From: Thiodiazotropha sp050305975
GTDB lineage: Bacteria; Pseudomonadota; Gammaproteobacteria; Chromatiales; Chromatiaceae
Assembly (NCBI GenBank): GCA_050305975.1
Contig: JBNLGI010000028.1
Location: 1 to 30,445 of the forward strand
Length of the DNA stretch: 30,445 bases
Direction: 5' to 3'
Part shown: piece after piece, positions 1 to 8,120 of the stretch
Layout of the letters: the number at the start of each line of letters is the position of its first letter
Numbering within the stretch: position 1 is the first letter of the stretch
Position numbers and translations under genes: made by a program
Notes under the pieces: model-generated
Seen by the model: only the letters and a program-made list of their open reading frames with translations
The model's database searches: none
Told to the model about the DNA's origin: nothing

Positions 1-5
1 TCAGA

Positions 6-857
6 GTGACAAAGGGTGTACTGTACGTTGTTGCCACACCGATCGGCAATCTTGAGGATTTCTCCACAAGAGCGGTTGACACGCTGAGAAAGGTCGATCT
101 CATCGCCGCGGAGGATACGCGGCACACCCGCCCCCTGCTGCGTCATTACGGCATAGACACACCCATGCAGTCGTTGCATGAACACAATGAGCGAGCCCAG
201 CTGGAGAAGATGCTCTCGCTGCTGCATGAGGGAAAATCACTGGCGCTGGTGTCGGATGCGGGGACACCATTGATCAGCGATCCCGGTTTTCCGCTGGTGA
301 GGGAGGTCGCGGCCGCCGGTTTCGGCGTGGTGCCGGTGCCGGGTCCCAGTGCCCTGACCTGCGCCCTTTCGGCCGCGGGGCTGCCCACCGACCGATTTCT
401 GTTCGCCGGTTTTCCGCCCCGGGGCCAGTCCCAGCGTCGGCGCTGGTTCGACGATCTGGCGCAGGAGCCGGCCACGCTGGTCTTCTATGAGTCGGGTCAC
501 CGCATCCAGGCCTCGCTGGTGGATATGGCGGCCAGTTTCGGCAGCGAGCGCGAAGCGGTCATCGCCCGTGAGCTGACCAAGCTGCACGAGACCTTTCTCC
601 GCGGCAGCCTGGCCCAGTTGATCGAACGGGTGTCGGAGGACGAGGATCAGCGCAAGGGCGAGTTTGTGGTCCTGCTGGCAGGGGCCGTGCCGAAGCCTGA
701 CTCCCGATCCCTGACGGTCTCTGTCGATGAATTGTTACCGTTGCTGCTGCAGGAGATGCCCCTCAAGCGGGTCGTCTCCCTGCTGTGCGAACTCACCGGG
801 GCGAAAAAGAATCAGCTGTACGATCGGGCGCTCAAACTGAAGCAGGCCAAGATGTGA
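6..857 (+). CDS. rsmI: 16S rRNA (cytidine-1402-2'-O)-methyltransferase RsmI
   Basis: RsmI methylates the 2'-hydroxyl of C1402 in 16S rRNA using SAM, tuning the ribosomal P site in the cytoplasm. The 283-residue product is full length for the family (E. coli about 286). Visible family motifs are ATPIGN (10-15), AEDTR (35-39), SDAGTPLISDPG (83-94), VPGPSA (111-116), ARELTKLHE (187-195) and KGEF (217-220), all typical of the tetrapyrrole-methylase fold. The start is GTG at position 6. The window begins only five bases upstream, so its ribosome binding site and any upstream neighbour cannot be judged, but an earlier start would add nothing to the conserved N-terminus. No co-directional gene overlaps it; the next gene starts about 70 bases downstream. 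Identification is secure. Confidence 0.95.
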   Translation: MTKGVLYVVATPIGNLEDFSTRAVDTLRKVDLIAAEDTRHTRPLLRHYGIDTPMQSLHEHNERAQLEKMLSLLHEGKSLALVSDAGTPLISDPGFPLVREVAAAGFGVVPVPGPSALTCALSAAGLPTDRFLFAGFPPRGQSQRRRWFDDLAQEPATLVFYESGHRIQASLVDMAASFGSEREAVIARELTKLHETFLRGSLAQLIERVSEDEDQRKGEFVVLLAGAVPKPDSRSLTVSVDELLPLLLQEMPLKRVVSLLCELTGAKKNQLYDRALKLKQAKM

Positions 858-928
858 CCTGATTCCGGGAAGCTCCGGCCACTCCTGTCCGATAATTTCC
901 ATACGTGGTTATTACGGAATTCCCTTTG

Positions 929-1534
929 ATGATCAGGGTCTTGACGCTGACAGTCTGCTTGCTGTGTGCACTCCCCTCGTCACCTGTCAAGGCCGGTGAC
1001 GGGTTGGAGTTCGTGCCCTTTGTCGGTTATCGCTTTGGCGGCAGTTTCGATGAGGAGATCAGTGGTCGTTCGCTGGACCTGGAGGATCACCGGAATTGGG
1101 GATTCGCCATCAGCAAACCGGCTTCATCCAAAACCCGTTACGAGCTACTTTACTCCCATCAGGAGACCCGCCTGAGCGACAGGACCGATCCTGCGGATGC
1201 CTTCGATCTCGATATCCACTATCTTCACCTGGGTGGCACAGTGGACGTCAACTACGAACACTTCGCGCCCTTTTTCAGTGGCGGAATCGGTTTGACGCAT
1301 ATGAGCCCTGGCCACAGTGGGTTCACGGACGAAACCCGTCTGTCGCTGAGCCTGGGTGGTGGCCTCAGATGGTATCCCACCGATCGGCTCGGTATCCGTC
1401 TCGAAATGCGCGGCTACGGTACATTGATGGATACCAGCGGCTCGCTCTTCTGCGACGGGGGCTGTCAGCTTGAATTGAGCAGCGATCTGTTTCCCCAATT
1501 CGAGACCAACCTCGGATTGATCTTCCGTTTCTGA
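929..1534 (+). CDS. Small outer-membrane beta-barrel protein, function unknown
   Basis: The 201-residue product starts with a signal peptide (MIRVLTLTVCLLCALPSSPVKA, cleavage near residue 22), so I choose the ATG at 929 over the in-frame GTG at 905, which would put eight residues in front of it. The mature part alternates polar and aromatic residues, is rich in glycine, and has barrel-strand-like stretches (FVPFVGYRFGG, LHLGGTVDVNY, SLSLGGGLRWYP). It ends in a C-terminal phenylalanine, the usual BAM recognition residue. This is the pattern of an OmpA-like or OmpW-like eight-stranded barrel. Two cysteines near the C-terminus (C175 and C179 in SLFCDGGCQ) could form a disulfide in a surface loop. 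The export and barrel assignment is inference from composition. No ligand or pathway can be named. Confidence 0.75.
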   Translation: MIRVLTLTVCLLCALPSSPVKAGDGLEFVPFVGYRFGGSFDEEISGRSLDLEDHRNWGFAISKPASSKTRYELLYSHQETRLSDRTDPADAFDLDIHYLHLGGTVDVNYEHFAPFFSGGIGLTHMSPGHSGFTDETRLSLSLGGGLRWYPTDRLGIRLEMRGYGTLMDTSGSLFCDGGCQLELSSDLFPQFETNLGLIFRF

Positions 1535-1688
1535 TATCCGGAAGTGCCGTCAGCACTGGTTTTGAAATGATGTAATGAATTCGATGGATCGTGCCGGAAG
1601 GTCAAGCGATCTTTCCGATGCTGCCGGCCTGTTCCAAACCGAAACTACCTCCTTTTGGGTACTTAAGTGCCCCCGTCTTCTGCCGACA

Positions 1689-1716
1689 TAAATTCCGAAA
1701 CCATAGTCGCCTATAC
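1689..1716 (+). promoter_or_regulatory. Weak sigma-28 (FliA)-like promoter for the first chemoreceptor
   Basis: TAAA (1689-1692) is followed after 16 bases by GCCTATAC (1709-1716). The flagellar sigma-28 consensus is TAAA-N15-GCCGATAA. The -10 matches at 6 of 8 positions, but the spacer is one base long. It lies about 80 bases before the chemoreceptor start. It gains some weight because the second receptor has a better copy. Confidence 0.3.
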
Positions 1717-1793
1717 ATTGCACGAAACTGCTCCAGGTAAGGCGTTTTGATCACAGCAAAGTGACGTTCTGCACATAGGCTAGGCCCATAGCC

Positions 1794-3473
1794 ATGCTGA
1801 AACAGCGGGTGATCAAAATGTCCCTCCTCTCGAATCTTCCCATCAAACTGCGTCTCACCATTCTCGTCGGCATCATGCTGCTGGTTGCTTTGTTTATCGG
1901 GCTCCTGGGTCTCGGTGGTATGCGCAACGCGGATCACGCCATCGACGAGATATATCATCAAGACATGACGCACATGCATGCCCTGTCCGTGGTGCTGGAA
2001 AGCGCCGAGGAGAGCCGCTCACAGATGCTGCTTTCGCTGCAACACGATCCCACGTCGCCTTTTGCCTCGATGCACAATCACGGCGTGACACTGCATCTCG
2101 GCACCGTCGAAGAGAACATCAAGACAATTGACGAGCATTGGGGTGAATTCACCGCTTCGCCCCTGGATGCGGAAGAGAAACGGTTGGCCGGTATCTTCGA
2201 ACAGGAGCTGGCCAAGTTCGAGCGCGAGGCGGTCGACAAGATTGCCGAAGCGATCCATGCCGGACACTATCACGAGGCCAACCGGCTGGTCATAGAGGTC
2301 GTCAATCCCGCACTGGCGGAACTCAAGCGGAGCATCGAATCCCTGGTGGAGATTCAGGAGCAGGAGGCCGCGATGTTTTTCGACCAGACCGACGCCGCCT
2401 ATCACGCCATGATCGCCTGGGTCATCATCGGCCTGGCAGTGGGTACAGCGATCAGTCTCGTGCTGGCCTATTTCATCATTATCGGGATTTCGCGCGGAGT
2501 CGGTCGTATCGAACAGACCGCAATACAGCTCTCCGAAGGGGACCTTGGGGTACGGGTGGACTATCAGAGTCAGGATGAGCTCGGTCGTATCGCCGATGCC
2601 TTCAACCGGATGGCCGATAAATTCCACGGTGCCATCAATGAGGTCAAGGATTCGGTGACCCAGCTGGCATCGGCGGCGGAAGAGACCTCGACGGTGACGG
2701 CCCAGACCACGGCGGGAGTCAATCAGCAGCTGACCGAGACCAGTCAGGTAGCCACGGCAATGAACGAGATGAGCGCGACGGTGCAGGAGGTGGCACGCAA
2801 CGCGGTCGATGCGGCGGCAGCGGCTCAGGAGGCCGATCAGACCTTCGACGAAGGTAAACAGGTGATCGACCGGGTCATCCAAGCGATTGGCGATCTCTCG
2901 AGTGAAGTGGAAAAGGCGGCTAGCGTGATTCAGGAGCTGGAGCTGGAGAGCAAGAACATCGGTTCCGTGCTCGATGTGATCAAAAGCATTGCCGAGCAGA
3001 CCAACCTGCTGGCCCTCAATGCGGCCATCGAGGCGGCGCGCGCCGGCGAACAGGGACGCGGTTTCGCGGTTGTGGCCGATGAGGTGCGAACCCTCGCCGG
3101 TCGCACCCAGGAGTCCACCCAGGAGATCGAGGAGATGATCAGCCGGCTCCAGAGCGGCACCAACAATGCGGTCAAGGTCATGGCGTCGGGTAAGGAGATG
3201 ACCCAGGTCGGTGTGGAACAGGCCGCCGCCGCCGGCGAGGCGCTGCAGACCATCAATGCCGCAGTCGAGCGCATCTCCGGCATGAACACTCAGATCGCCA
3301 GTGCGGCCGAAGAGCAGAGCTCGGTCACCGAAGAGATCAATCGCAGTATCGTCAGCATCAACGAGGTGGCGGAACAGTCGGCGGCAGGCGCCGAACAGAC
3401 CGCCGCGGCCAGCCACGACCTGGCCAGGCTGGCGGAGCAGCTCAAAGGGCTGGTCGAGCGGTTCAAGGTCTAG
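1794..3473 (+). CDS. Methyl-accepting chemotaxis protein with periplasmic four-helix sensor
   Basis: A transmembrane chemoreceptor that would signal through CheW/CheA to the flagellar motor. Order along the 559 residues: TM1 (about 20-42); a helical periplasmic ligand domain of about 160 residues, four-helix-bundle type; TM2 (about 206-230); HAMP (about 231-283, with the DELGRIADAFNRM segment); then a long coiled-coil signalling domain with the conserved hairpin tip EQTNLLALNAAIEAARAGEQ at 401-420 and GRGFAVVADEVR after it. There is no C-terminal NWETF-type CheR/CheB tether. The first ATG (1794) is immediately preceded by a small hairpin (GGCTA/TAGCC, 1778-1793), so the in-frame ATG at 1818 (MSLLSNLPIKL) may be the true start. 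No ligand can be assigned. The sensor helices contain several histidines but no recognisable metal or heme motif. Monocistronic. Confidence 0.93.
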   Translation: MLKQRVIKMSLLSNLPIKLRLTILVGIMLLVALFIGLLGLGGMRNADHAIDEIYHQDMTHMHALSVVLESAEESRSQMLLSLQHDPTSPFASMHNHGVTLHLGTVEENIKTIDEHWGEFTASPLDAEEKRLAGIFEQELAKFEREAVDKIAEAIHAGHYHEANRLVIEVVNPALAELKRSIESLVEIQEQEAAMFFDQTDAAYHAMIAWVIIGLAVGTAISLVLAYFIIIGISRGVGRIEQTAIQLSEGDLGVRVDYQSQDELGRIADAFNRMADKFHGAINEVKDSVTQLASAAEETSTVTAQTTAGVNQQLTETSQVATAMNEMSATVQEVARNAVDAAAAAQEADQTFDEGKQVIDRVIQAIGDLSSEVEKAASVIQELELESKNIGSVLDVIKSIAEQTNLLALNAAIEAARAGEQGRGFAVVADEVRTLAGRTQESTQEIEEMISRLQSGTNNAVKVMASGKEMTQVGVEQAAAAGEALQTINAAVERISGMNTQIASAAEEQSSVTEEINRSIVSINEVAEQSAAGAEQTAAASHDLARLAEQLKGLVERFKV

Positions 3474-3487
3474 TCATTGTGCCAGGG

Positions 3488-3514
3488 GTCGGGGTCGACA
3501 GTGTCGACTCCGAC
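3488..3514 (+). terminator. Strong hairpin after the chemoreceptor; possible terminator
   Basis: A 13-base arm (3488-3500) and its near-perfect complement (3502-3514, one G-T pair) form a very stable stem about 15 bases after the receptor stop codon. There is no uninterrupted T-tract after it, so it is not a classical intrinsic terminator. It could instead stabilise the 3' end of the mRNA. Confidence 0.35.
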
Positions 3515-3612
3515 ACCGAATGGTGTTTGTCCGAGCGAATAAAACCGCAAACGAACGTCAATCTTCACGCATCTGAACGCAATAAGATCAGCATTGCTGA
3601 GCCATTCGCGAC

Positions 3613-3627
3613 GCGGCAAGCCGCACC
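3613..3627. repeat. Degenerate single copy of the dispersed GC palindrome (family A)
   Basis: GCGGCAAGCCGCACC matches the core of the palindromic family found intact at 7946-8004 and 14161-14258. Only one arm is recognisable here. It lies in the short convergent gap between the first chemoreceptor and the MscS gene. Confidence 0.5.
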
Positions 3628-3635
3628 AGAGGGTG

Positions 3636-4724
3636 CTACGCCGAAGCCCCCTCCTGCCTCAATAGCAGGGTCTGGGTCGGATAGGCGAATTCGATGCCCT
3701 CGCGCTCGAAGGCCTCGTTGATCTGCAGATTGATGGCCTGCTGAATGTCCATATAGAGGTTGTAGTCGGGGCCGAGCACATAGTAGACGGTCTCGAAGAT
3801 CAGGGCGTAATCGCCGTACTTGAAGAAGTGGGAGCGGTCGAAGCGGGTCTTGTCCTGCCCCTCGATGGCCGCGCGCATGATAGCGGGGATCTTCTTCAAC
3901 TGTTCGCGGTTGGTGTCGTAGGTGACCCCGATATTGAAGGCGACCCGCCGTTCATACATGCGGCCGTAGTTACGCAGCCGGCTCTTCAACAGGTCGGAAT
4001 TGGAAAACACCAACTGCTCGCCGGAGAGACTACGCACCCGGGTGGTCTTCATCCCCACGTGCTCCACGCTGCCCATATAGTCGTCGACAATGAGAAAGTC
4101 ACCCACCACGAAGGGCTTGTCGATGAGGATCGAGAGCGAGGCGAAGAGATCACCCAGGATGTTCTGAACCGCCAGTGCCACGGCCACGCCGCCGACACCG
4201 AGACCGGCAATCAGGGCGGTCACGTTGTAGCCCAGGTTATCGAGGGCCAGCAGCACCAATGCCAGCCACAGCAGGCCCTTGCCGAACATGCCGATGGCAT
4301 TGAGCGCCGTGACTCCGGCAGGGTCCTTCTTCATCTGTTTCCGGCGATAGATCTCGAGGGTGAATCGGAGCGCGGTGCCGGCCCAGATGCCGATTTGCAC
4401 CAGCAGGGCGATGACCAGTGCCTTGTTGAGCATCAGGTCGATGCGATCGGGCAGCTCGGTGAACAGGGAGCCGGTGTAGAGGGAGAGGATCGCCAGCAGC
4501 CACCACTGGGTCTTCTTGATGATCTCGACGATAGCGTCGTCGATCGGTGTGCTGGTACTTTTCGCCACTCGCTCCAGGCGCCGCCCGGCCAGGCCGACGA
4601 TCAGTTTCAGAATCAGAAAACAGACCACCACCACCGCGATGGCGAACAGCCACATCTCGATCGGCTTGCCGCTCAGATCCAGGTTCAGGGTCTGCTTGAA
4701 AAAAGTTTTCACGCCATCGTTCAT
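3636..4724 (-). CDS. MscS-family mechanosensitive ion channel
   Basis: A membrane channel that would open on hypo-osmotic shock to release solutes. The 362-residue product has transmembrane segments at about 24-45, 72-90, 100-120 and 143-163. The pore-lining TM3 and its signature glycine/alanine packing follow (LIAGLGVGGVAVALAVQNILGD, about 171-192), then the beta domain (DKPFVVGDFLIVDDYMGSVEHVGMKTTRVR, about 202-231) and a C-terminal alpha/beta domain ending near 362. The LSGEQLVFSNSDL stretch is typical of the family. The length and the extra N-terminal helices resemble YnaI/MscM-type members more than the 286-residue E. coli MscS. The start is ATG at 4724; the preceding Shine-Dalgarno is weak. 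It is a single gene, convergent with the upstream chemoreceptor. Confidence 0.92.
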   Translation of the reverse strand: MNDGVKTFFKQTLNLDLSGKPIEMWLFAIAVVVVCFLILKLIVGLAGRRLERVAKSTSTPIDDAIVEIIKKTQWWLLAILSLYTGSLFTELPDRIDLMLNKALVIALLVQIGIWAGTALRFTLEIYRRKQMKKDPAGVTALNAIGMFGKGLLWLALVLLALDNLGYNVTALIAGLGVGGVAVALAVQNILGDLFASLSILIDKPFVVGDFLIVDDYMGSVEHVGMKTTRVRSLSGEQLVFSNSDLLKSRLRNYGRMYERRVAFNIGVTYDTNREQLKKIPAIMRAAIEGQDKTRFDRSHFFKYGDYALIFETVYYVLGPDYNLYMDIQQAINLQINEAFEREGIEFAYPTQTLLLRQEGASA

Positions 4725-4884
4725 GCCGGTGGACCTATCTGCTGCTGTCTAGGGGTGAGGAAGCTGCGGTCGGTTGCCCGATCGGCACCGCAGTCCGCCT
4801 TTTTCTATGTCAACCGGTTTGGGCCGGGTTTTCAAGCTTGACCCTGATGGATGGAGGGATGTTCCCCGGCACGGCCCGGGAACG

Positions 4885-4911
4885 AAAAAGCCCTCTCGCG
4901 GGGAGAGGGCT
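4885..4911 (-). terminator. Intrinsic terminator of the Hsp20 gene
   Basis: On the minus strand, AGCCCTCTC and GAGAGGGCT form a perfect 9-bp stem around a 5-base loop, followed directly by TTTT (plus-strand AAAAA at 4885-4889, its last base paired in the stem). It lies 34 bases after the hsp20 stop codon. This is a textbook rho-independent terminator. Confidence 0.88.
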
Positions 4912-4944
4912 CTCAAGGGGCATTCCCAACGACGCTGTCAGCGG

Positions 4945-5388
4945 TTAGTGCGTGACCTCGATACGCTTGCTGTGTTTTTCAGCCGTCTTCGGAATGGTCA
5001 CTTCGAGGACGCCGTCCTTGCCGGTGGCCTGAATGGCCTCGGCATCGGTGTTTTCCGGCAGTGTGAAGCGACGATAGAAGATGCCATGACTGCGTTCGAT
5101 GCGCTTGAAGTTCTCCTTCTCTTCGGTCTCTTCAAACCTGCGCTCGCCACGGATCGTCAATACGCCGTTCTCCATGGTGACCTCGATATCCTCCGGTTTC
5201 ACGCCGGGAATATCGGCCCGAATGACATACCTGTTGGCTTCATCCTTGATATCCACCGCGGGTACCCAGTCGCCTCCTACGACGCGAGAGGTATCGTCAT
5301 CTCGTTGCAGGAGCGGGTGAAACACGCGGTCCATTTCTTGGCGCCAGTCGTCCATTGTGCGCCACGGATCGTAACGTGTGATGTTCAT
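4945..5388 (-). CDS. Small heat-shock protein, Hsp20/alpha-crystallin family
   Basis: An ATP-independent holdase chaperone that binds unfolding proteins in the cytoplasm. The 147-residue product has a short N-terminal arm (YDPWRTMDDWRQEMDRVF) and the alpha-crystallin domain (about 38-132). That domain contains VDIKDEANRYVIRADIPGVK, the ENGVLTIRGER strand and GIFYRRFTLP, with the GVLEVTIPK segment near the end. A C-terminal I-x-V motif (RIEV) matches the oligomerisation tail. The start ATG is preceded by a perfect GGAGG (5395-5399) six bases away. Upstream is a sigma-32-like promoter and downstream a strong terminator, so it is probably a monocistronic heat-shock gene. It resembles the class called Hsp20/IbpA-like in genome annotation, but it is not specifically E. 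coli ibpA or ibpB. Confidence 0.95.
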   Translation of the reverse strand: MNITRYDPWRTMDDWRQEMDRVFHPLLQRDDDTSRVVGGDWVPAVDIKDEANRYVIRADIPGVKPEDIEVTMENGVLTIRGERRFEETEEKENFKRIERSHGIFYRRFTLPENTDAEAIQATGKDGVLEVTIPKTAEKHSKRIEVTH

Positions 5389-5425
5389 CGTATACCTCCA
5401 TGAATAACACCCTTTCCTACTATAA

Positions 5426-5453
5426 ATATGGTTCTTTGCTGCACGATTTTCAA
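5426..5453 (-). promoter_or_regulatory. Heat-shock (sigma-32/RpoH-type) promoter of hsp20
   Basis: On the minus strand TTGAAA (plus-strand 5448-5453) is followed after 14 bases by AACCATAT (plus-strand 5426-5433). The RpoH consensus is CTTGAAA-N(11-16)-CCCCATNT. The -35 core is perfect and the CCATNT part of the -10 matches. It sits 38 bases before the start codon, a sensible distance. Confidence 0.6.
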
Positions 5454-5626
5454 CTCTCCTGGAGGCGGGATTTCACTGTTTTCTGCGTGATAATATATTG
5501 ATCTATAGATAAAACTTTTGGGTTTGGTCGCATCGGTAACCCGGGGATGGTGGGCGGAGAGACGACCGGGAGCGCGTTGCAGATCGTCAGGCAAGGAATG
5601 GAAGTGACTGTATTCTCGGTACTAAA

Positions 5627-6073
5627 CTATCTGGCCAGCACGAGATTGGATTTGGGTACCGTGATGCACAGCAGACAGTAGCCTTCTCCCGGCTTGATTT
5701 TGGGCGCCTGGAGATAGGTGACTTCGCCTGCGATCACCCGTGTCTTGCAGGCACCGCACTCACCGGCCCGGCACAGGCAGTCCGCTTCGATCCCCTTGTC
5801 GTGAATGAAATCCAGCAGACAGGACGCATCCGGGTCCCAGAGGAACTGCGCGCTGCTCTCCGAGAAGCTGACGGTAAGATACTTGGGCGGACTGTTCACG
5901 GGCGTATCACGCCCGGCCTCACCCGGTTTGTCGAGCTGGGTCTCCCGCTCCTGGTGGGGAGCGGCATCGAACTTTACGGAGTCTCTGCTGTAGCCCGAGA
6001 GGATTCTGGCGCCGGCCAAAACCACCCCGAACCCCAGAATTGCGGTGATGATATAGAGATTTTCCCATCCCAT
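5627..6073 (-). CDS. Membrane-anchored plant-type 2Fe-2S ferredoxin
   Basis: An electron carrier tethered to the inner membrane. The 148-residue product begins with one hydrophobic helix (about 5-25), then a polar linker (30-62), then a ferredoxin domain of about 85 residues. The cluster ligands are seen as C101-x4-C106-x2-C109 (CRAGECGAC) and a distant C136 in CLLCITVPKSNLVL, the spacing of plant-type or reductase-associated 2Fe-2S domains. Extra cysteines lie at 85, 99 and 133. GGAGGGG sits upstream of the ATG at 6073 with good spacing. No reductase or oxygenase partner is adjacent, so its electron donor and acceptor are unknown. It lies 238 bases upstream of hsp20 on the same strand, but that gene has its own promoter. 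Confidence 0.85.
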   Translation of the reverse strand: MGWENLYIITAILGFGVVLAGARILSGYSRDSVKFDAAPHQERETQLDKPGEAGRDTPVNSPPKYLTVSFSESSAQFLWDPDASCLLDFIHDKGIEADCLCRAGECGACKTRVIAGEVTYLQAPKIKPGEGYCLLCITVPKSNLVLAR

Positions 6074-6610
6074 GATGCGGCCCCTCCTGCGCGTCCGGCC
6101 AAGTGATCTCCCCCCGTATGCTTGCTCGGATTGCAGGGTCCGGGAGGTACGGCAACGACCCCGAGTATCCCGGATACAGCTTAAGTAACGGTGAAGAGTC
6201 TTGTGAAACGGGTCACGTTCCCGCGGTATTCGTGGGGTTTTTCCTGCGCTGACGCGGAGATCGGTCGGGAGCCGCCGATCCCTCCACCCCTGTATGGGGA
6301 TGGACGCTGCCGTTTCCGCGATCGCCTGGGCCTCAGTTCCGATTTCACACGCCGGCGCTTTCGTCGGTCGTTGCGAGAGAAGCGGTTTAGTGGAGTGCGA
6401 GCGGTGTTGCAGAAGGCCATGGCCATCGACAGCGGGATCGGCAGAGACGCCTACTCGGGATGAGCCACCTCGGCGTCACAGACAGATCGATGAGTTAGGC
6501 AATGCGTGCAAGCGACAAGGGCTCTCGAATGTCGGTGCGATTCACGTTGCTGACAGTCCTTTCGTGGTAGCCGGCCGGATGAGGATAAAAATGATCATTT
6601 ATCCCTATAT
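6074..6610. other. Intergenic region, divergent, no gene recognised
   Basis: About 540 bases separate the ferredoxin gene (leftward) from the second chemoreceptor (rightward). Short open frames exist on both strands, but none has a convincing start, codon pattern or recognisable product. The right-hand end becomes AT-rich, leading into the candidate FliA promoter. Confidence 0.6.
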
Positions 6611-6637
6611 TAAAGGTTTTGATATATCAACCGATAT
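6611..6637 (+). promoter_or_regulatory. Sigma-28 (FliA) promoter of the second chemoreceptor
   Basis: TAAA (6611-6614), exactly 15 bases, then ACCGATAT (6630-6637). The flagellar consensus is TAAA-N15-GCCGATAA, so the spacing is exact, the -35 is perfect and 6 of 8 bases of the -10 match. It lies 40 bases before the GTG start. This ties the receptor to the flagellar regulon. Confidence 0.6.
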
Positions 6638-6676
6638 GAGACTCACGACATGACCCCTGCGGGGGGGAGGCACCCA

Positions 6677-7843
6677 GTGGAAAGATTCAGCATCAAGAAT
6701 GCCTTTCTGGTATTCGCACTATTTTCGTTCCTGTTCGCGTCCATCATGGCCTATGCCGTGTACGACAGTTCGGCGGGCGGAATCGGTCAGGTTCTGACTG
6801 CGGTCGCGATCTTCGGCGGGCTTGAGGTCCTTCTCGCCCGCTTCATCGGTCGACATTTCGCGCGCCGGGCCGAAAGCCTCGTGCGTGCGCTCAACCATCT
6901 GGCCAAGGGGGACCTGACCCTGAAGCTCGCACTGACCGGCCGGGACGACTTCGCCTGGCTGGCCTACGAATACGATTGCGCCCGCAAGTCCCTGGTCGAT
7001 CTGATCACCGACCTGGCACAGCATTCCGCTTCCGTATCGACCTACTCCAGCCAGCTGGCCGAAGACTCCACGGCGTTGTCACAGAGCACCAGGCGGCAGA
7101 GCGAGGCGGCCTCATCCATTGCGGCGGCGATCGAGGAGATGGCGGCGAGCGTCAGCCATGTGGCGGACAATGCCCGGCATGCCCGGGACCTCACCACCGA
7201 GACGGGCGAGGCTTCACAGGAGGGGACGGGTGTGATCGGCAGGGTGGTGCAGGAGGTGACCAACATCGCCGAGGCCGTGCAGGCATCCTCCAATGTGATC
7301 GAGGAACTCGGCAGCCAGTCGGAGCAGATTCGTTCCATCGTCAAGGTCATCAACGAGGTTGCGGAACAGACCAACCTGCTGGCGCTGAATGCGGCCATCG
7401 AGGCGGCGAGGGCGGGCGAGCAGGGACGCGGCTTTGCGGTTGTGGCCGACGAGGTGCGCAAGCTCGCCGAGCGCACCGCCAGCTCCAGCCAGGAGATCGG
7501 CTCCATGATCGAATCGATCAGTGTCGGCACCACGCAGGCCGTAGAGAGTATGCAACGCGGTGTGGACAAGGTGGAGAACGGCGTCAAGCTGGCACAGGAG
7601 GCCGGTACCCGCATCACCACCATCGATGAGAGCACCCAGCAGGTGGTGGTGACGGTGAGCGACATCACCACCGCCATCGAAGAGCAGCGCAACGCCACCA
7701 ACGAGATCGCCCAGCATGTGGAGCAGATCGCGCAGATGGCGGAGAGCAACAGCCACTCCACCGGTCGCACCGGTGAGACCGCCCGGCAGCTCTCCTCGCT
7801 TTCCAGCGAACTGCAGTCGGCGGTGGCCAGATTCAGGCTTTGA
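6677..7843 (+). CDS. Methyl-accepting chemotaxis protein lacking a periplasmic sensor domain
   Basis: A chemoreceptor of about 388 residues. It has two closely spaced transmembrane helices (about 8-28 and 36-56) joined by only 7-8 residues, so there is no room for a periplasmic ligand domain. A HAMP-like segment (about 57-108, with LAKGDLTLKL) and the full signalling coiled coil follow. The tip reads QTNLLALNAAIEAARAGEQG at 231-250, then RGFAVVADEVRKLAERT. I choose the GTG at 6677 because GGGGAGG lies six bases before it; the in-frame ATG at 6650 has no ribosome binding site. No CheR tether is visible at the C-terminus. Such receptors probably sense membrane state or cytoplasmic signals, which is inference. 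The sigma-28-like promoter upstream supports a role in motility. Confidence 0.92.
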   Translation: MERFSIKNAFLVFALFSFLFASIMAYAVYDSSAGGIGQVLTAVAIFGGLEVLLARFIGRHFARRAESLVRALNHLAKGDLTLKLALTGRDDFAWLAYEYDCARKSLVDLITDLAQHSASVSTYSSQLAEDSTALSQSTRRQSEAASSIAAAIEEMAASVSHVADNARHARDLTTETGEASQEGTGVIGRVVQEVTNIAEAVQASSNVIEELGSQSEQIRSIVKVINEVAEQTNLLALNAAIEAARAGEQGRGFAVVADEVRKLAERTASSSQEIGSMIESISVGTTQAVESMQRGVDKVENGVKLAQEAGTRITTIDESTQQVVVTVSDITTAIEEQRNATNEIAQHVEQIAQMAESNSHSTGRTGETARQLSSLSSELQSAVARFRL

Positions 7844-7945
7844 AGGGAATCGGGTGGCTGCCTGATGGGCGTCGAGCGCGAAACGCAGGGTCAGTAACGA
7901 ATGGTGCCTGGGTAGCGAACTGGTATTGGGTTAGCCAAAGGGTCA

Positions 7946-8004
7946 CGGTGCGGCAAGCCGTACCCTACGGCGCGTTCATGGGTAGGGTGCGGCTTGCCGC
8001 ACCG
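7946..8004. repeat. REPIN-like inverted doublet, family A
   Basis: Two 24-base arms, 7946-7969 and 7981-8004, are inverted copies of each other with about two mismatches, separated by 11 bases. Each arm carries its own palindrome GTGCGGCTTGCCGCAC and the head TAGGGTG. It sits between the convergent chemoreceptor and ygiQ genes, where the cruciform or RNA hairpins could also end transcription from both sides. Confidence 0.8.
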
Positions 8005-8120
8005 AAACATAGCTGAAGTAAGCAGCATTCGGTTAAGCAGATACTTTCAGGGCGTGTGGGTGAGCCTCTACCGTCAATGCCTATCAGTGACTCTGCCCTG
8101 CTCGGCACGCCCCTGAACGA

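Noticed and set aside
1640..1793. Possible riboswitch in the leader of the first chemoreceptor
   Set aside because: No match to the c-di-GMP or other conserved riboswitch cores; only small hairpins are visible.
2019..3416. Long minus-strand frame opposite the first chemoreceptor
   Set aside because: Shadow of a GC-rich gene; His/Gly/Leu/Arg-rich composition without any recognisable domain.
4808..4813. Perfect TTGACA -35 box on the minus strand upstream of the MscS gene
   Set aside because: No -10 resembling TATAAT at 16-18 bases, so I do not call a promoter.
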